Part shown: in pieces, positions 27,573-35,896 of the stretch
How the letters are laid out: each line of letters starts with the position of its first letter
How positions within the stretch are numbered: position 1 is the first letter of the stretch
NCBI RefSeq assembly: GCF_039023475.1
Contig: NZ_JBCHVB010000008.1
Coordinates: forward strand, 62,001-126,000
Length of the DNA stretch: 64,000 nucleotides
Source of the DNA: Erwinia sp039023475
Lineage (GTDB): Bacteria > Pseudomonadota > Gammaproteobacteria > Enterobacterales > Enterobacteriaceae
Reading direction: 5' to 3'
The notes under the pieces: model-generated
Database searches by the model: none
What the model saw: only the letters and a program-made list of their open reading frames with translations
What the model was told of the DNA's origin: nothing
Translations under genes and position numbers: made by a program

Positions 27573-27591
27573 GCGTCAGAATTTCTGACGC
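27573..27591. promoter_or_regulatory. Perfect 19-bp palindrome, candidate operator
   Basis: GCGTCAGAA, one central base, TTCTGACGC. It lies 157 bp upstream of the binding-protein start. It shares the 7-base half-site GCGTCAG with the second repeat at 27734, suggesting one regulator. Confidence 0.5.
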
Positions 27592-27733
27592 TAAAAGTCG
27601 CGCGGCTTTACAACGGGTTTTCTTAAGCAGTGATGAGGCAGAAGCGAATGGGACATCCTGCTCTGGCAGGTGATTATGCTTTTATCTGCCCACAGGCATG
27701 ATAAATGCATGGCAAGAAGCACTATCATAATGA

Positions 27734-27756
27734 CTGACGCGACAAGATCGCGTCAG
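27734..27756. promoter_or_regulatory. Inverted repeat before the LysR gene, candidate operator
   Basis: CTGACGCGA (27734-27742), loop CAAGA, TCGCGTCAG (27748-27756). It ends 19 bp before the LysR start, a position suited to autoregulation. It could also form a leader RNA hairpin near the ribosome-binding site. Confidence 0.5.
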
Positions 27757-27775
27757 CGCTGCCAGGAGAACCTGC

Positions 27776-28738
27776 ATGCTCAGTCGCATAACCCAACGCC
27801 AGTTGGAATATTTTGTCGCTTCCGGAGAGGCGGGCAGCATCATAGGCGCATCGGAGCGTATCCATGTTTCCTCGCCGTCGATTTCCGCCGCCATCACCCA
27901 TATTGAGGCTGAGCTGGGCGTGCAGCTGTTTGTACGCCATCATGCGCAGGGGGTTTCGCTCACCACGATTGGCCACCTGGTACTGAAAGAGGCGAAGCTG
28001 ATCCTGGTGCAGATGTCGAACCTTTACACCATTGCCTCAGAGTCGTTCAACAGCGTGCGTGGCCCGCTGCGCGTGGGCTGTCTGGATACGCTGGCCCCTA
28101 TGCTGACGCCTGAGCTGGTATTCGGCTTTGGCCGCGCCTTTCCCGGCGTGCGCATTACGCTGGTAGAGGGCAACCATGAACAGTTGCTGAAGCAGCTGCG
28201 CTCTGCCGATATTGATATCGCGCTGACCTACGATCTGGTGCCGGCTAATGATATCTCTTTTCAGTCGCTGGCCCAGCTGCCGCCCTATGTGATGGTGGGG
28301 GAGCATCATCCTTTTGCCACCCAGTCGGCGGTAACCCTACAGGATTTAGCCAGCCAGCCTATGGTGCTGCTGGATATGCCCTGGAGCCGTGAATACTTTC
28401 TCAGCCTGTTCAGCGAGGCTGGCGTGACGCCCAATATCGTTATGCGCTCCAGCAATATTGAGGTGGTGCGGGCTATGGTGGCTAACGGCGTCGGCTTTGG
28501 CATCGCCAATGTGCGGCCAAAGGCTAACCTCTCTCAGGACGGCAAGCGGGTGATCCGCGTGCGGCTTGCGGGAGTGAATAAACCGATGCAGCTCGGCTAT
28601 GCCACTGTGGCACACGTGCAGCAGTCGATGGTGGTCAATGCCTTCGCCGAACGCTGCCGGATGTTTATTTCGGACCAGTACATTCCAGGCATGGCCGCAC
28701 CAAGCTATTTCGACCCGCAGGTGGTGAACGTGGCGTAA
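27776..28738 (+). CDS. LysR-family transcriptional regulator of the catabolic cluster
   Basis: A 320-aa LysR-type protein. The N-terminal winged helix (RQLEYFVASGEAGSIIGASERIHVSSPSISAAITHIEAELGVQLFVR) is followed by an effector-binding domain. The ribosome-binding site is AGGAGA. It is divergent from the ABC binding protein and convergent with the D-2-hydroxyacid dehydrogenase. Position and the GCGTCAG repeats suggest it controls both flanking operons (inference). Confidence 0.88.
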   Translation: MLSRITQRQLEYFVASGEAGSIIGASERIHVSSPSISAAITHIEAELGVQLFVRHHAQGVSLTTIGHLVLKEAKLILVQMSNLYTIASESFNSVRGPLRVGCLDTLAPMLTPELVFGFGRAFPGVRITLVEGNHEQLLKQLRSADIDIALTYDLVPANDISFQSLAQLPPYVMVGEHHPFATQSAVTLQDLASQPMVLLDMPWSREYFLSLFSEAGVTPNIVMRSSNIEVVRAMVANGVGFGIANVRPKANLSQDGKRVIRVRLAGVNKPMQLGYATVAHVQQSMVVNAFAERCRMFISDQYIPGMAAPSYFDPQVVNVA

Positions 28739-28767
28739 CTCAGACGTCTTTCCTGGCAGAGGGGCGA

Positions 28768-29697
28768 TTAGTAGCCACGTGCTGGAAAGACCTGGTTCAG
28801 AACCGGCTCACCCCGCGCCAGACGCTGGATATTTTCGGCTACCTGCTGCGCGGCGGTGGCGGGAATCGCTACCGAGGCCAGATGCGGCGTTATCAGCACA
28901 TTGTCCATCGCCCACAGCGGATCGTCCGGCGGCAGCGGCTCACGATCGAAGACATCCAGCGTGGCCTCGCCGATATTTCCGTTGCTTAACGCCTGCGTCA
29001 GGGCGGCCTGATCCACAATGGCACCGCGGGAAACGTTGATAAAAGCGCCTCCGCGAGGCAGCTTCGCCAGCCTCTCTGCGCTGAGCAGACCCTGCGTTTG
29101 CGGCGTCAGCGGTAGCATAACCACTAAAATGTCGCTCCCGGCGAGAAACTCATCCAGCGACGTCATGCCGCTGCGGCAAACGATCCCTTCCAGCGATTTT
29201 TGCGAGCGGGACCAGCCGTGTACGTCAAAGCCCTGCCTGGCCAGCTCCATCGCCGCATACGATCCCAGTTCTCCCAGCCCCAGCACGCCAACGCGCACTG
29301 TTGACGGCAACCGTGGATGCAGATAGTGCCAGCGACGCTCACGCTGCGCACGCTCGAAGGCCGGAATATCGCGCGCATAGCGCAAGACGGCAAACAGCAC
29401 ATACCCCGCCATCATTCGCCCCATGTTGGGGTCAGATAAACGGATAATGGGGATCTCAGGCAAATCATCCCGCCCCACCAGTGAATCAACGCCTGCGCCA
29501 AGGTTAACCAGCAGTTTTAAATTGCGATAGGGGCCAAAAAAGCCGTGCGGGGGTTTCCAGACCAGCGCAAATTCAACGGCGTCGGGATCTTTGACTTCCC
29601 CGGCACGGCAGAGGGTTATTCCCGGCAGATAAGGTGACAGCAACGCTGACCACTCCTCAAAGCTGTCGAACTCGCTGTAAAAGACCAGGGTACTCAT
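28768..29697 (-). CDS. D-2-hydroxyacid dehydrogenase, NAD(P)-dependent (GhrA-like)
   Basis: A 309-aa enzyme of the glyoxylate/hydroxypyruvate reductase GhrA type. It has the Rossmann motif GVLGLGELGSYAA (about 137-149), the substrate arginine in NVSRGAIVD, the acid in LDVFDREPLP and the catalytic histidine in ITPHLAS. It overlaps the upstream DHQase-like gene by 4 bp, so they are coupled. It probably reduces a 2-keto acid made in the cluster pathway, or works in reverse on a D-hydroxy acid. Confidence 0.86.
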   Translation of the reverse strand: MSTLVFYSEFDSFEEWSALLSPYLPGITLCRAGEVKDPDAVEFALVWKPPHGFFGPYRNLKLLVNLGAGVDSLVGRDDLPEIPIIRLSDPNMGRMMAGYVLFAVLRYARDIPAFERAQRERRWHYLHPRLPSTVRVGVLGLGELGSYAAMELARQGFDVHGWSRSQKSLEGIVCRSGMTSLDEFLAGSDILVVMLPLTPQTQGLLSAERLAKLPRGGAFINVSRGAIVDQAALTQALSNGNIGEATLDVFDREPLPPDDPLWAMDNVLITPHLASVAIPATAAQQVAENIQRLARGEPVLNQVFPARGY

Positions 29698-30143
29698 GCG
29701 TTTTTTGCTCCGGCCAGGCTGACCACCGCGTCGATAGCCAGCTCATAGCCCAGTACGCCCAGCCCGGCAATGACGCCGGTCGCCGCTTTAGAGACCATTG
29801 AATGATGGCGGAACGGCTCGCGCTGCCAGATATTGCTCATGTGTACCTCGATTACCGGACCGTCAAACATCAGAAGCGCGTCCAGGATTGGCACTGAGCT
29901 GTAGGTCAGGCCTGCCGCATTGATGATCAGCCCGGCAGCGTGCTGACGCGCTTCCTGGATCCAGTCGACCAGCACGCCCTCGTGATTGCTCTGGCGAAAG
30001 ACCAGCGTGATGCCAAGTGATTCAGCACGACGATGGCAGCATTCAACGATGCTGGCAAAGCTCTCGCTGCCGTAGATGCCGCTTTTATCCAGGCCGTACA
30101 GGTTGGCGTTAGGCCCGTTAAGAAAATAGATCTGCTGTGACAT
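29694..30143 (-). CDS. Type II 3-dehydroquinase-like protein with altered active site
   Basis: A 149-aa protein with the type II DHQase fold signatures: NGPNAN (9-14), Y24, SNHEG, HMSN (101-104) and FRHHS (111-115). Two catalytic positions differ: the loop arginine of LGxREP is D19 (YGLDKSGIYG), and the catalytic histidine of the (S/T)HTS motif is Y81 (LTYSS). It is therefore unlikely to be an ordinary dehydroquinate dehydratase, and enterobacteria normally use type I AroD. It sits within a catabolic operon, not with shikimate genes. The fold is clear; the reaction is unknown. Confidence 0.8.
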   Translation of the reverse strand: MSQQIYFLNGPNANLYGLDKSGIYGSESFASIVECCHRRAESLGITLVFRQSNHEGVLVDWIQEARQHAAGLIINAAGLTYSSVPILDALLMFDGPVIEVHMSNIWQREPFRHHSMVSKAATGVIAGLGVLGYELAIDAVVSLAGAKNA

Positions 30144-30155
30144 GCAGGCTCCTGG

Positions 30156-30767
30156 TTAAACATGAGGGCGCGTGGCCGCCATAGCCGGATGCGCATCGAA
30201 AGTGGCGAACCAGGCGGCGGTTTGCGGATGGTCCCTCCGCCAGTTAAGTCCGGCAAAGCGGAAGTCGAGGTAGCCCAGCCCGCAGCCGACGGTAATCAGC
30301 CCCAGATCGTCAGGCAATGGGTGGAAACAGGACGCATGACGTTCGATTTCAGCCAGCGCGGCGGCAACCTTATTCAGCTGCGCCTCAGCCCACGCTTTCC
30401 ACTGTTTTTCCTGCGGGCGGGCGCTAAACTCGTAGCGTGCCAGCAGGGCTGCATCCAGCAGGCCATCGCCCAGTGCTTGCCGCGTGAGCGAGATCCAGCG
30501 GGCATCACCATGCGCAGGGATTAATGTGCCGCCGGCTCTGGCGTTGAGGTAGTCGCAAATCACCCGGCTGTCATACAGGCATATCCCCTCTTCTGTCCGC
30601 AGGGCAGGCACTTTGGCTAACGGATTAAAAGCGGCGATGCGCTCGTCACGTTCGACTGGATGAGCCGCCGACGCCAGCAGCTCAATCTCCTCCGCCAGGC
30701 CAAGACAACGCGCCGCCACCATCACCTTACGCACGTAGGGCGAGGTGGAAGCGTAATAAAGCTGCAT
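30156..30767 (-). CDS. Glutathione S-transferase family protein
   Basis: Two-domain GST of 203 aa, starting ATG at 30767 (MQLYYASTSPYVRKVMVAAR). The N-terminal thioredoxin-like domain has the SPYVRK active-site stretch (Ser at 9) and a KVPAL cis-proline followed by YDSRVICDYL for glutathione binding. Its start overlaps the upstream oxidoreductase stop by 1 base. The family covers conjugation, isomerisation and ring or thioester reactions; in this operon it may process a pathway intermediate. Confidence 0.87.
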   Translation of the reverse strand: MQLYYASTSPYVRKVMVAARCLGLAEEIELLASAAHPVERDERIAAFNPLAKVPALRTEEGICLYDSRVICDYLNARAGGTLIPAHGDARWISLTRQALGDGLLDAALLARYEFSARPQEKQWKAWAEAQLNKVAAALAEIERHASCFHPLPDDLGLITVGCGLGYLDFRFAGLNWRRDHPQTAAWFATFDAHPAMAATRPHV

Positions 30768-31777
30768 CAAAGAACACCTCCGGCGCTATCTGTCTGCAAC
30801 ACTACTTTGCCGATGTTAGCGTTAGCTTCAAGAATGCGATGGGCTTCAGCCGCCTGCTGCAAAGGCAGCGTCTGATAAAGCGTTGGCAAGATTTTGCCTT
30901 CGGCCACCAGCGGCATCAGATGGTCGCGGATGCACTGAGCCAGCCGTGCTTTCTCAGCCACGCTTTTTGGCCGTAGCGTCGAGGAGGTCAGACTCAGGCT
31001 TTTACGCATCACTAGCTGGAGATCCAGCTCGATTTTTGCTCCCTGCATAAAGGCGAGACTGACATGGCGACCACCCGGCGCAAGAACGCTCAGATTGCGC
31101 GCAACATAGTCGCCGCCGACGTTATCCAGCACTACATCCACGCCCGTGCCGTGAGTTTCATCCAGGATCGCGGCAACAAAATCTTCGTTATGGCGATCGA
31201 TCGCCCGCCATACGCCGAGCTGCTGTAGCGAAGCAATTTTCTTACTGCCGCCGGCTGTCGCAATGACGCGAGCACCGAAGGCCTGAGCGCACTGAATAGC
31301 AAAAGTCCCCACGCCGCTGGCCGCACCGTGGATAAGCACAGTTTCGCCGGGCATCAGCCGTCCCAGTTCGAACAGATTATGCCAGACGGTGAAAGCGGCT
31401 TCCGGGAGACCAGCCGCGTGACGTAAAGACAGGTTCTCGGGCACTGGCAGGCAAAGTTCGGCCCTTGCAAGGGCATACTGGGCGTAGCCACCGCCGCTCA
31501 GAAGCGCCATAACCGGGGTGCCGACCGCAGGGCTTTTCACGCCATCACCCAACGCGACTACAATGCCGGAGACTTCGAGACCCAGAATATCCATACTGCC
31601 GGGCGGCAGCGGCATGCCGTTGCGCTGCATAATATCGGGACGGTTAACGCCTGCGGCTGCCACGCGGATTAGTACCTCACCAGCGCCCGCCTCCGGCACT
31701 GGACGCTGCACAACCTGTAACACTTCTGCACCGCCCGGCTTGCTGGCGATTATGGCGTTCATCATTTCGGGTATCAT
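30767..31777 (-). CDS. Zinc-free quinone oxidoreductase (MDR family)
   Basis: NADPH-dependent medium-chain reductase like QOR/PIG3, 336 aa from the ATG at 31777 behind AGGGA. The N-terminal GroES-like domain has AAGVNRPDIMQRNG, and the nucleotide site is HGAASGVGTFAIQ (about 145-157). No zinc cysteines are seen. A longer reading from 31813 overlaps the ATPase gene and is unlikely. It is the second gene after the transporter ATPase, 11 bp from it. Confidence 0.86.
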   Translation of the reverse strand: MIPEMMNAIIASKPGGAEVLQVVQRPVPEAGAGEVLIRVAAAGVNRPDIMQRNGMPLPPGSMDILGLEVSGIVVALGDGVKSPAVGTPVMALLSGGGYAQYALARAELCLPVPENLSLRHAAGLPEAAFTVWHNLFELGRLMPGETVLIHGAASGVGTFAIQCAQAFGARVIATAGGSKKIASLQQLGVWRAIDRHNEDFVAAILDETHGTGVDVVLDNVGGDYVARNLSVLAPGGRHVSLAFMQGAKIELDLQLVMRKSLSLTSSTLRPKSVAEKARLAQCIRDHLMPLVAEGKILPTLYQTLPLQQAAEAHRILEANANIGKVVLQTDSAGGVL

Positions 31778-31788
31778 GAATGTTGTCC

Positions 31789-32931
31789 CTACTTTTCGCT
31801 GGTAAAGGCGCATACGCCCTCGTCGGCAAAACTCACGCCGACCACGCTGCCGACCGGCCAGCGGGTGAGTGAATCCAGTCCGGACTGACGCGCAAACAGC
31901 ATGGCGCTGCCTAAGGCCGGTGCATCCAGATGCACATCGACATGATCGCCCTGAAACACATGGGCGATCACCGTGGCGCTGAGGCAGGAATCCGGGCCAA
32001 GTGGGCCGAGCTGCATGTTCTCAGGCCGGACATATACATCCAGCCGTTCGCCAATGGTGCCCTGCACCCGTTCAGCGGGAAGGCGCAGCGTGTTACCGCC
32101 CAGTTCAATCACCGCCAGGGTATCGCGGCCAGCATAGCGGCCAGGCAAAATATTCACGTCGCCGACAAAGCCTGCAACAAAAGGATCGTCTGGCCGCCGG
32201 TAGATCTCATCCGGCGAGCCGATTTGCCGCACATGCCCTGCCGACATCACTACCACTCGATCGCTCATACTTAGCGCCTCGCCCTGATCGTGTGTCACAA
32301 ACACGGTGGTTACACCCAGCTTGCGCTGAATAGCCTTCAGCTCTACCTGCATCGACAGACGCAGGTTTTTATCCAGGGCAGAAAAAGGTTCATCCAGCAG
32401 CAGCACCTTCGGGCGGATCACCAGTGCACGCGCCAGTGCGACGCGCTGCTGCTGGCCGCCGGAGAGTTCACGCGGTTTACGATGGCCGAACCCTGCCAGC
32501 TTAACCAGCGCCAAAGCCTGCTCGACGCGTCCGGCGATTTCGGCCTTTGGCACGCCACGCATCCGCAGTCCATACCCCACGTTCTTTTCTACCGTCATGT
32601 GCGGAAAAAGTGCATAGTTCTGAAACACAATGCCAATTTCGCGCTGATAGGGCGGGATTTCCGTTACCAGCTCACCATCAATAAATATTTCGCCGCCGTC
32701 GGCCTCGGCAAAGCCGGCCATCAGGTTGAGCAAGGTGGTTTTGCCGCAGCCGGATGGCCCCAGCAGCGTGATAAATTCCCCCTCTTTAATGGTCAGGGAA
32801 ATTTTATGCAGGGCGATGGCGTCACCAAAGCGTTTCAGCACGCCATCCAGCCGCACGGCGATTGGGGTTTTTACCGGCGCGTCAGGGATACGCTCGGCCT
32901 GTGGGAATGGGGTAACTTCTGCGCTTACCAT
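31789..32931 (-). CDS. ABC importer ATPase (PotA-like)
   Basis: A 380-aa ATPase with Walker A GPSGCGKTT, signature LSGGQQQRVALARAL, Walker B VLLLDEPFSALD, H-loop VTHDQGEA and a C-terminal TOBE domain that ends the PotA/MalK-type subunits. It is separated from its permease genes by the LysR gene and five enzyme genes and heads a five-gene operon: ATPase, oxidoreductase, GST, DHQase-like, D-2-hydroxyacid dehydrogenase. Co-transcription of transporter ATPase and enzymes ties uptake to catabolism. Confidence 0.88.
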   Translation of the reverse strand: MVSAEVTPFPQAERIPDAPVKTPIAVRLDGVLKRFGDAIALHKISLTIKEGEFITLLGPSGCGKTTLLNLMAGFAEADGGEIFIDGELVTEIPPYQREIGIVFQNYALFPHMTVEKNVGYGLRMRGVPKAEIAGRVEQALALVKLAGFGHRKPRELSGGQQQRVALARALVIRPKVLLLDEPFSALDKNLRLSMQVELKAIQRKLGVTTVFVTHDQGEALSMSDRVVVMSAGHVRQIGSPDEIYRRPDDPFVAGFVGDVNILPGRYAGRDTLAVIELGGNTLRLPAERVQGTIGERLDVYVRPENMQLGPLGPDSCLSATVIAHVFQGDHVDVHLDAPALGSAMLFARQSGLDSLTRWPVGSVVGVSFADEGVCAFTSEK

Positions 32932-33062
32932 GAGATCTCCAGAAAACGGGGCTGTTATTGCTTGCCAGCAGCATACGGCTTCTTTGCGCCTTACGCGGTT
33001 AGTGCTTCCTGAAGCTGACGTTTGGAAAACATAAAGCAGGGGCTGAGCCTGCGCTGAACGGG

Positions 33063-34214
33063 TTAACGGCTCATCCAGGCCGCGAGACGACGCAGCATCT
33101 CATCGCAGGCGTTCAGCTGATCGAGAGTGATAAACTCGTCCGGCTTGTGGCCCTGCTCCATGCTGCCCGGCCCGCAAACCACGCTGGAAATCCCGTTCTG
33201 ATGAAAGAGCCCACCTTCGGTGCCGAAAGCAACGGTGCTTAATTCGCCGGAGCCCGTCAGATGAGCAATCAGCCTGGCGGCGGGACTGTCCGCTGGCGTA
33301 TCCAGTCCGGGATAGCTGCTGAGGGAATAAAAGTGGATTGCCGTGTGGTGATTTACCGCGCGCATTTGCGGCAGCAGGTCACTCTGTGCGTAGTCTTCCA
33401 ACTCATTGACCACCTGCTGCGCATCCTGCTGCGGCAGCGTCCGCACCTCGAAATCAAATGTGCAGTCAGCCGGCACGATATTTAAGGCGGTGCCACCAGC
33501 AATCACCCCGGTCTGCACGGTAGTGAACGGCGGATCGAATCGTGCATCCTGCCGGTCCGGCGCAGCCAGGCGTTCGCCAATCACCGTCAGGCGCTGGATC
33601 AGCTTAGCGGCGTATTCAACGGCGTTGACGCCCTGCGGCGCGTAAGCCGAGTGGCAGGCAGCGCCTTTCACCTCGCAGCGCATGCCGGACTTGCCCTTGT
33701 GTCCTGAGACCGCTTTTAGCCCGGTCGGCTCGCCAATCAGGCAGATAGCTGGCTTGTCAGGGCGCTGGGCCAGCGCGTCAAGCAGGCTGCGCACGCCCAG
33801 GCAGCCAACCTCTTCATCGTAGGAAATCGCAAGGTGCAGCGGCTGGGTCAGGGGCTGCGCCAGGAAGTGAGGAACCGCCGCCAGCATACTGGCGATAAAA
33901 CCCTTCATATCAGCCGTGCCGCGCCCGTAGAGCTTGCAGTCACGTTCGGTAAGGGTAAAGGGCGGCACGCTCCAGGCCTGCCCATCCACCGGCACCACGT
34001 CACTATGGCCGGATAACATCACGCCGCCACTCCCTGCCGGCCCCAGGCGGGCATAGAGATTGGCCTTGCTGCGTTCCGTATTGTGGATCAGTTCACAGCT
34101 GACGCCGAGATCGGTCAGATAACGCCAGACAAAATCAATCAGCGCCAGATTGGACTCCCGGCTGGTGGTATCAAAGGCCACCAGCTTTTCAAGCAGCGTT
34201 CGACTGGTTAACAT
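33063..34214 (-). CDS. argE: ArgE/DapE-family deacylase (acetylornithine deacetylase-like)
   Basis: M20 metallopeptidase-family deacylase, 383 aa from the ATG at 34214 (MLTSRTLLEKLVAFDTTSRESN) behind GGAG. Metal and catalytic residues are visible in LSGHSDVVPVDG, GRGTADMKGF, SYDEEVGCLG and IGEPTG. E. coli ArgE has the same length and start style. Because it sits after DUF1028 and RidA genes in a catabolic cluster rather than with argBCH, it may remove an acyl group from the imported substrate rather than make ornithine. The symbol is by family resemblance only. Confidence 0.78.
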   Translation of the reverse strand: MLTSRTLLEKLVAFDTTSRESNLALIDFVWRYLTDLGVSCELIHNTERSKANLYARLGPAGSGGVMLSGHSDVVPVDGQAWSVPPFTLTERDCKLYGRGTADMKGFIASMLAAVPHFLAQPLTQPLHLAISYDEEVGCLGVRSLLDALAQRPDKPAICLIGEPTGLKAVSGHKGKSGMRCEVKGAACHSAYAPQGVNAVEYAAKLIQRLTVIGERLAAPDRQDARFDPPFTTVQTGVIAGGTALNIVPADCTFDFEVRTLPQQDAQQVVNELEDYAQSDLLPQMRAVNHHTAIHFYSLSSYPGLDTPADSPAARLIAHLTGSGELSTVAFGTEGGLFHQNGISSVVCGPGSMEQGHKPDEFITLDQLNACDEMLRRLAAWMSR

Positions 34215-34230
34215 CAGGTTTCTCCAAATT

Positions 34231-34905
34231 CTACTCGTCGCCCGGCACGCCGTAACTGGGCGCCTGGGTCGGATCGAGCGCACGAATAATGTAGTCCTGC
34301 ATCTGTGGCCGGTAGGCCTGCCACAACCGTTCCAGGCCCTTTACAGGATCCGCCTCGGTCCAGTCCAGGCGAAGATCGACTAGCGGCCAGACCCGATCGT
34401 CAACAATCGACAAGGCCGCCGAGTGCACGGGACCCGCTTCTCCACCGGATGTCATGCCGGCCTGCATCGCGGCTATCAAACGGTCAGCCAGGTGACCTTC
34501 GTGCTGCTCAAATGCCACGACCATTGCCGGGATCACATCGGTGTTCGCCAGCAGATTGCCTGCGGCAACACAGTTGACGCCGGTCAGCGCATGATTAACG
34601 CCAAGCGTTTTATCACCGCTAAAGCAGGCCGCCTGCCCATCGGCTGAAAGCACCGTAACCTGGCGATACTGAAAATGCGGATCGCTCTTAAGAGCCGCCT
34701 GAAGCGCCGCTTCTGCCGTATCGCCCAGCTGCAGACGATCCAGAATTTGCGGGCCAAGCGACGGTAGCGTGATATTTTGTGTGGAAACCGCGCCAGCTCC
34801 CGCTCTTAACCATGGACAGCGCGCGCCTACGGCAATACTGGAAGAGCTGATGGCTATTCCCATTTGACCGGTCCGGGCGCAGCGCCCGACGATTGATAAC
34901 GTCAT
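34231..34905 (-). CDS. DUF1028 protein (Ntn-hydrolase-like)
   Basis: A 224-aa DUF1028 protein; the start MTLSIVGRCARTGQMGIAISSSSIAVGARCPW and GAVSTQNITLPSLGP are the family core. The family resembles N-terminal nucleophile hydrolases but the substrate is unknown. It is 12 bp after RidA and 16 bp before the ArgE-type gene, so it belongs to a three-gene operon. This RidA-DUF1028-deacylase trio is the reason to think of amide or imine chemistry. Confidence 0.85.
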   Translation of the reverse strand: MTLSIVGRCARTGQMGIAISSSSIAVGARCPWLRAGAGAVSTQNITLPSLGPQILDRLQLGDTAEAALQAALKSDPHFQYRQVTVLSADGQAACFSGDKTLGVNHALTGVNCVAAGNLLANTDVIPAMVVAFEQHEGHLADRLIAAMQAGMTSGGEAGPVHSAALSIVDDRVWPLVDLRLDWTEADPVKGLERLWQAYRPQMQDYIIRALDPTQAPSYGVPGDE

Positions 34906-34917
34906 CGCATGCGCTCC

Positions 34918-35343
34918 TTATTGTGGCTGCCAGTCGTCGGGGATCACCGCGATGACGTCAATCTCCATCAGCCACTGCGGCTGCCCCAGGCCGGAAATCA
35001 CCAGGCCCGTAGAAATGGGGAATACCCCTTTCAGCCATTTTCCAACTACCTGATAGACCGGCTCGCGGTAGCGGGGATCGATAATGTAAGTGGTGGTTTT
35101 TACGATGTGTGAAAGATCGCTACCGGCTTCTTCCAGCAGCTGCCTGACGTTTTTCATCGCCTGTTCGGCCTGAGCAGCCGGGTCGCCCAGCCCAATGAGA
35201 TTCCCTTCAAAATCGGTGCCGATCTGCCCGCGCACATAAACGGTGTTGCCCGCACGGACGGCCTGACAGAGATCGTTGTCCAGCGACTGGTTGGGATAGG
35301 TTTCTTTGGTATTGAATTTGCGGATACGCGTGTGTGTACTCAT
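34918..35343 (-). CDS. RidA/YjgF/Rid family protein
   Basis: A 141-aa Rid-fold protein. RidA members hydrolyse reactive enamines/imines made by PLP or flavin enzymes. The conserved substrate arginine position of RidA (in the C-terminal RxxxE region) is not matched clearly here: the corresponding segment reads FPISTGLVISGLGQPQWLMEIDVIAV. It therefore fits the Rid4-7-type paralogues better than core RidA (inference). It heads the RidA-DUF1028-ArgE operon. Confidence 0.84.
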   Translation of the reverse strand: MSTHTRIRKFNTKETYPNQSLDNDLCQAVRAGNTVYVRGQIGTDFEGNLIGLGDPAAQAEQAMKNVRQLLEEAGSDLSHIVKTTTYIIDPRYREPVYQVVGKWLKGVFPISTGLVISGLGQPQWLMEIDVIAVIPDDWQPQ

Positions 35344-35651
35344 ATGTGCCTGCTGTGTAGGGTGGAAAGCCCGGTAAGGTATACCGCTCTCTTCCCGGCA
35401 GACAAAACAGCATTAACCGAGGGGCTGCTTTAAAAAAACCGAATCTCCTGGTTCTCTGCCCAGACAGTAAAAAACTGCCAGTGAGCCAGCGCACAAACCA
35501 GGCATAAACTCTTCGTCGGGAATTGATGTAACCTCATGAATTTCAAAAACCCCAGGGCGTTTGCATAAGTTTTACCTGGCAATACTCCCTATCCGCTTCC
35601 CCCTGTTGCTGCGTATACCTATAGCGGTGCTTTTAACCCTACAGGTGACGC
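35344..35651. other. Intergenic promoter region, RidA side
   Basis: 308 bp with no convincing gene. It must hold the promoter for the leftward RidA operon and any promoter for the small rightward ORF. No clear operator was found. Confidence 0.4.
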
Positions 35652-35816
35652 ATGACACAACAATATGAAGGCTCGCTTTTCCGCCGCATCATTCTGACGC
35701 TTAACGTTAACCAGACTGACCGCGCCAGCATGGGTTTCGTTAAGGCCTCACTGCAAAGCGATGCTTATCAGCGCCGCCGCTTTCGACGCATGCGCCCGCA
35801 ACGCGCTGCCGCATAA
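35652..35816 (+). CDS. Possible 54-aa arginine-rich small protein
   Basis: An ATG-initiated frame of 54 codons reading MTQQYEGSLFRRIILTLNVN ... and ending in a basic tail (RRRFRRMRPQRAAA). It is preceded by a weak GGTG and followed 80 bp later by the lactonase gene. I do not recognise the family. The mixed hydrophobic N-terminal half and very basic C-terminus could be a membrane- or RNA-binding small protein, or chance. Confidence 0.35.
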   Translation: MTQQYEGSLFRRIILTLNVNQTDRASMGFVKASLQSDAYQRRRFRRMRPQRAAA

Positions 35817-35896
35817 GAAGCGTAACGATGCCGTTTTTGATCGATAACTGGCGCTGTGACGCCAAACGTCCGTAGTTGGTACGCAAAGGAAACAGC

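Larger units (their letters stand above)
27417..27775. other. Divergent promoter region between transporter and LysR
   Basis: 359 bp with no convincing gene. It separates the leftward binding-protein gene from the rightward LysR gene and holds two perfect inverted repeats sharing GCGTCAG (27573-27591, 27734-27756). It is the natural control region for both units. Confidence 0.6.
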
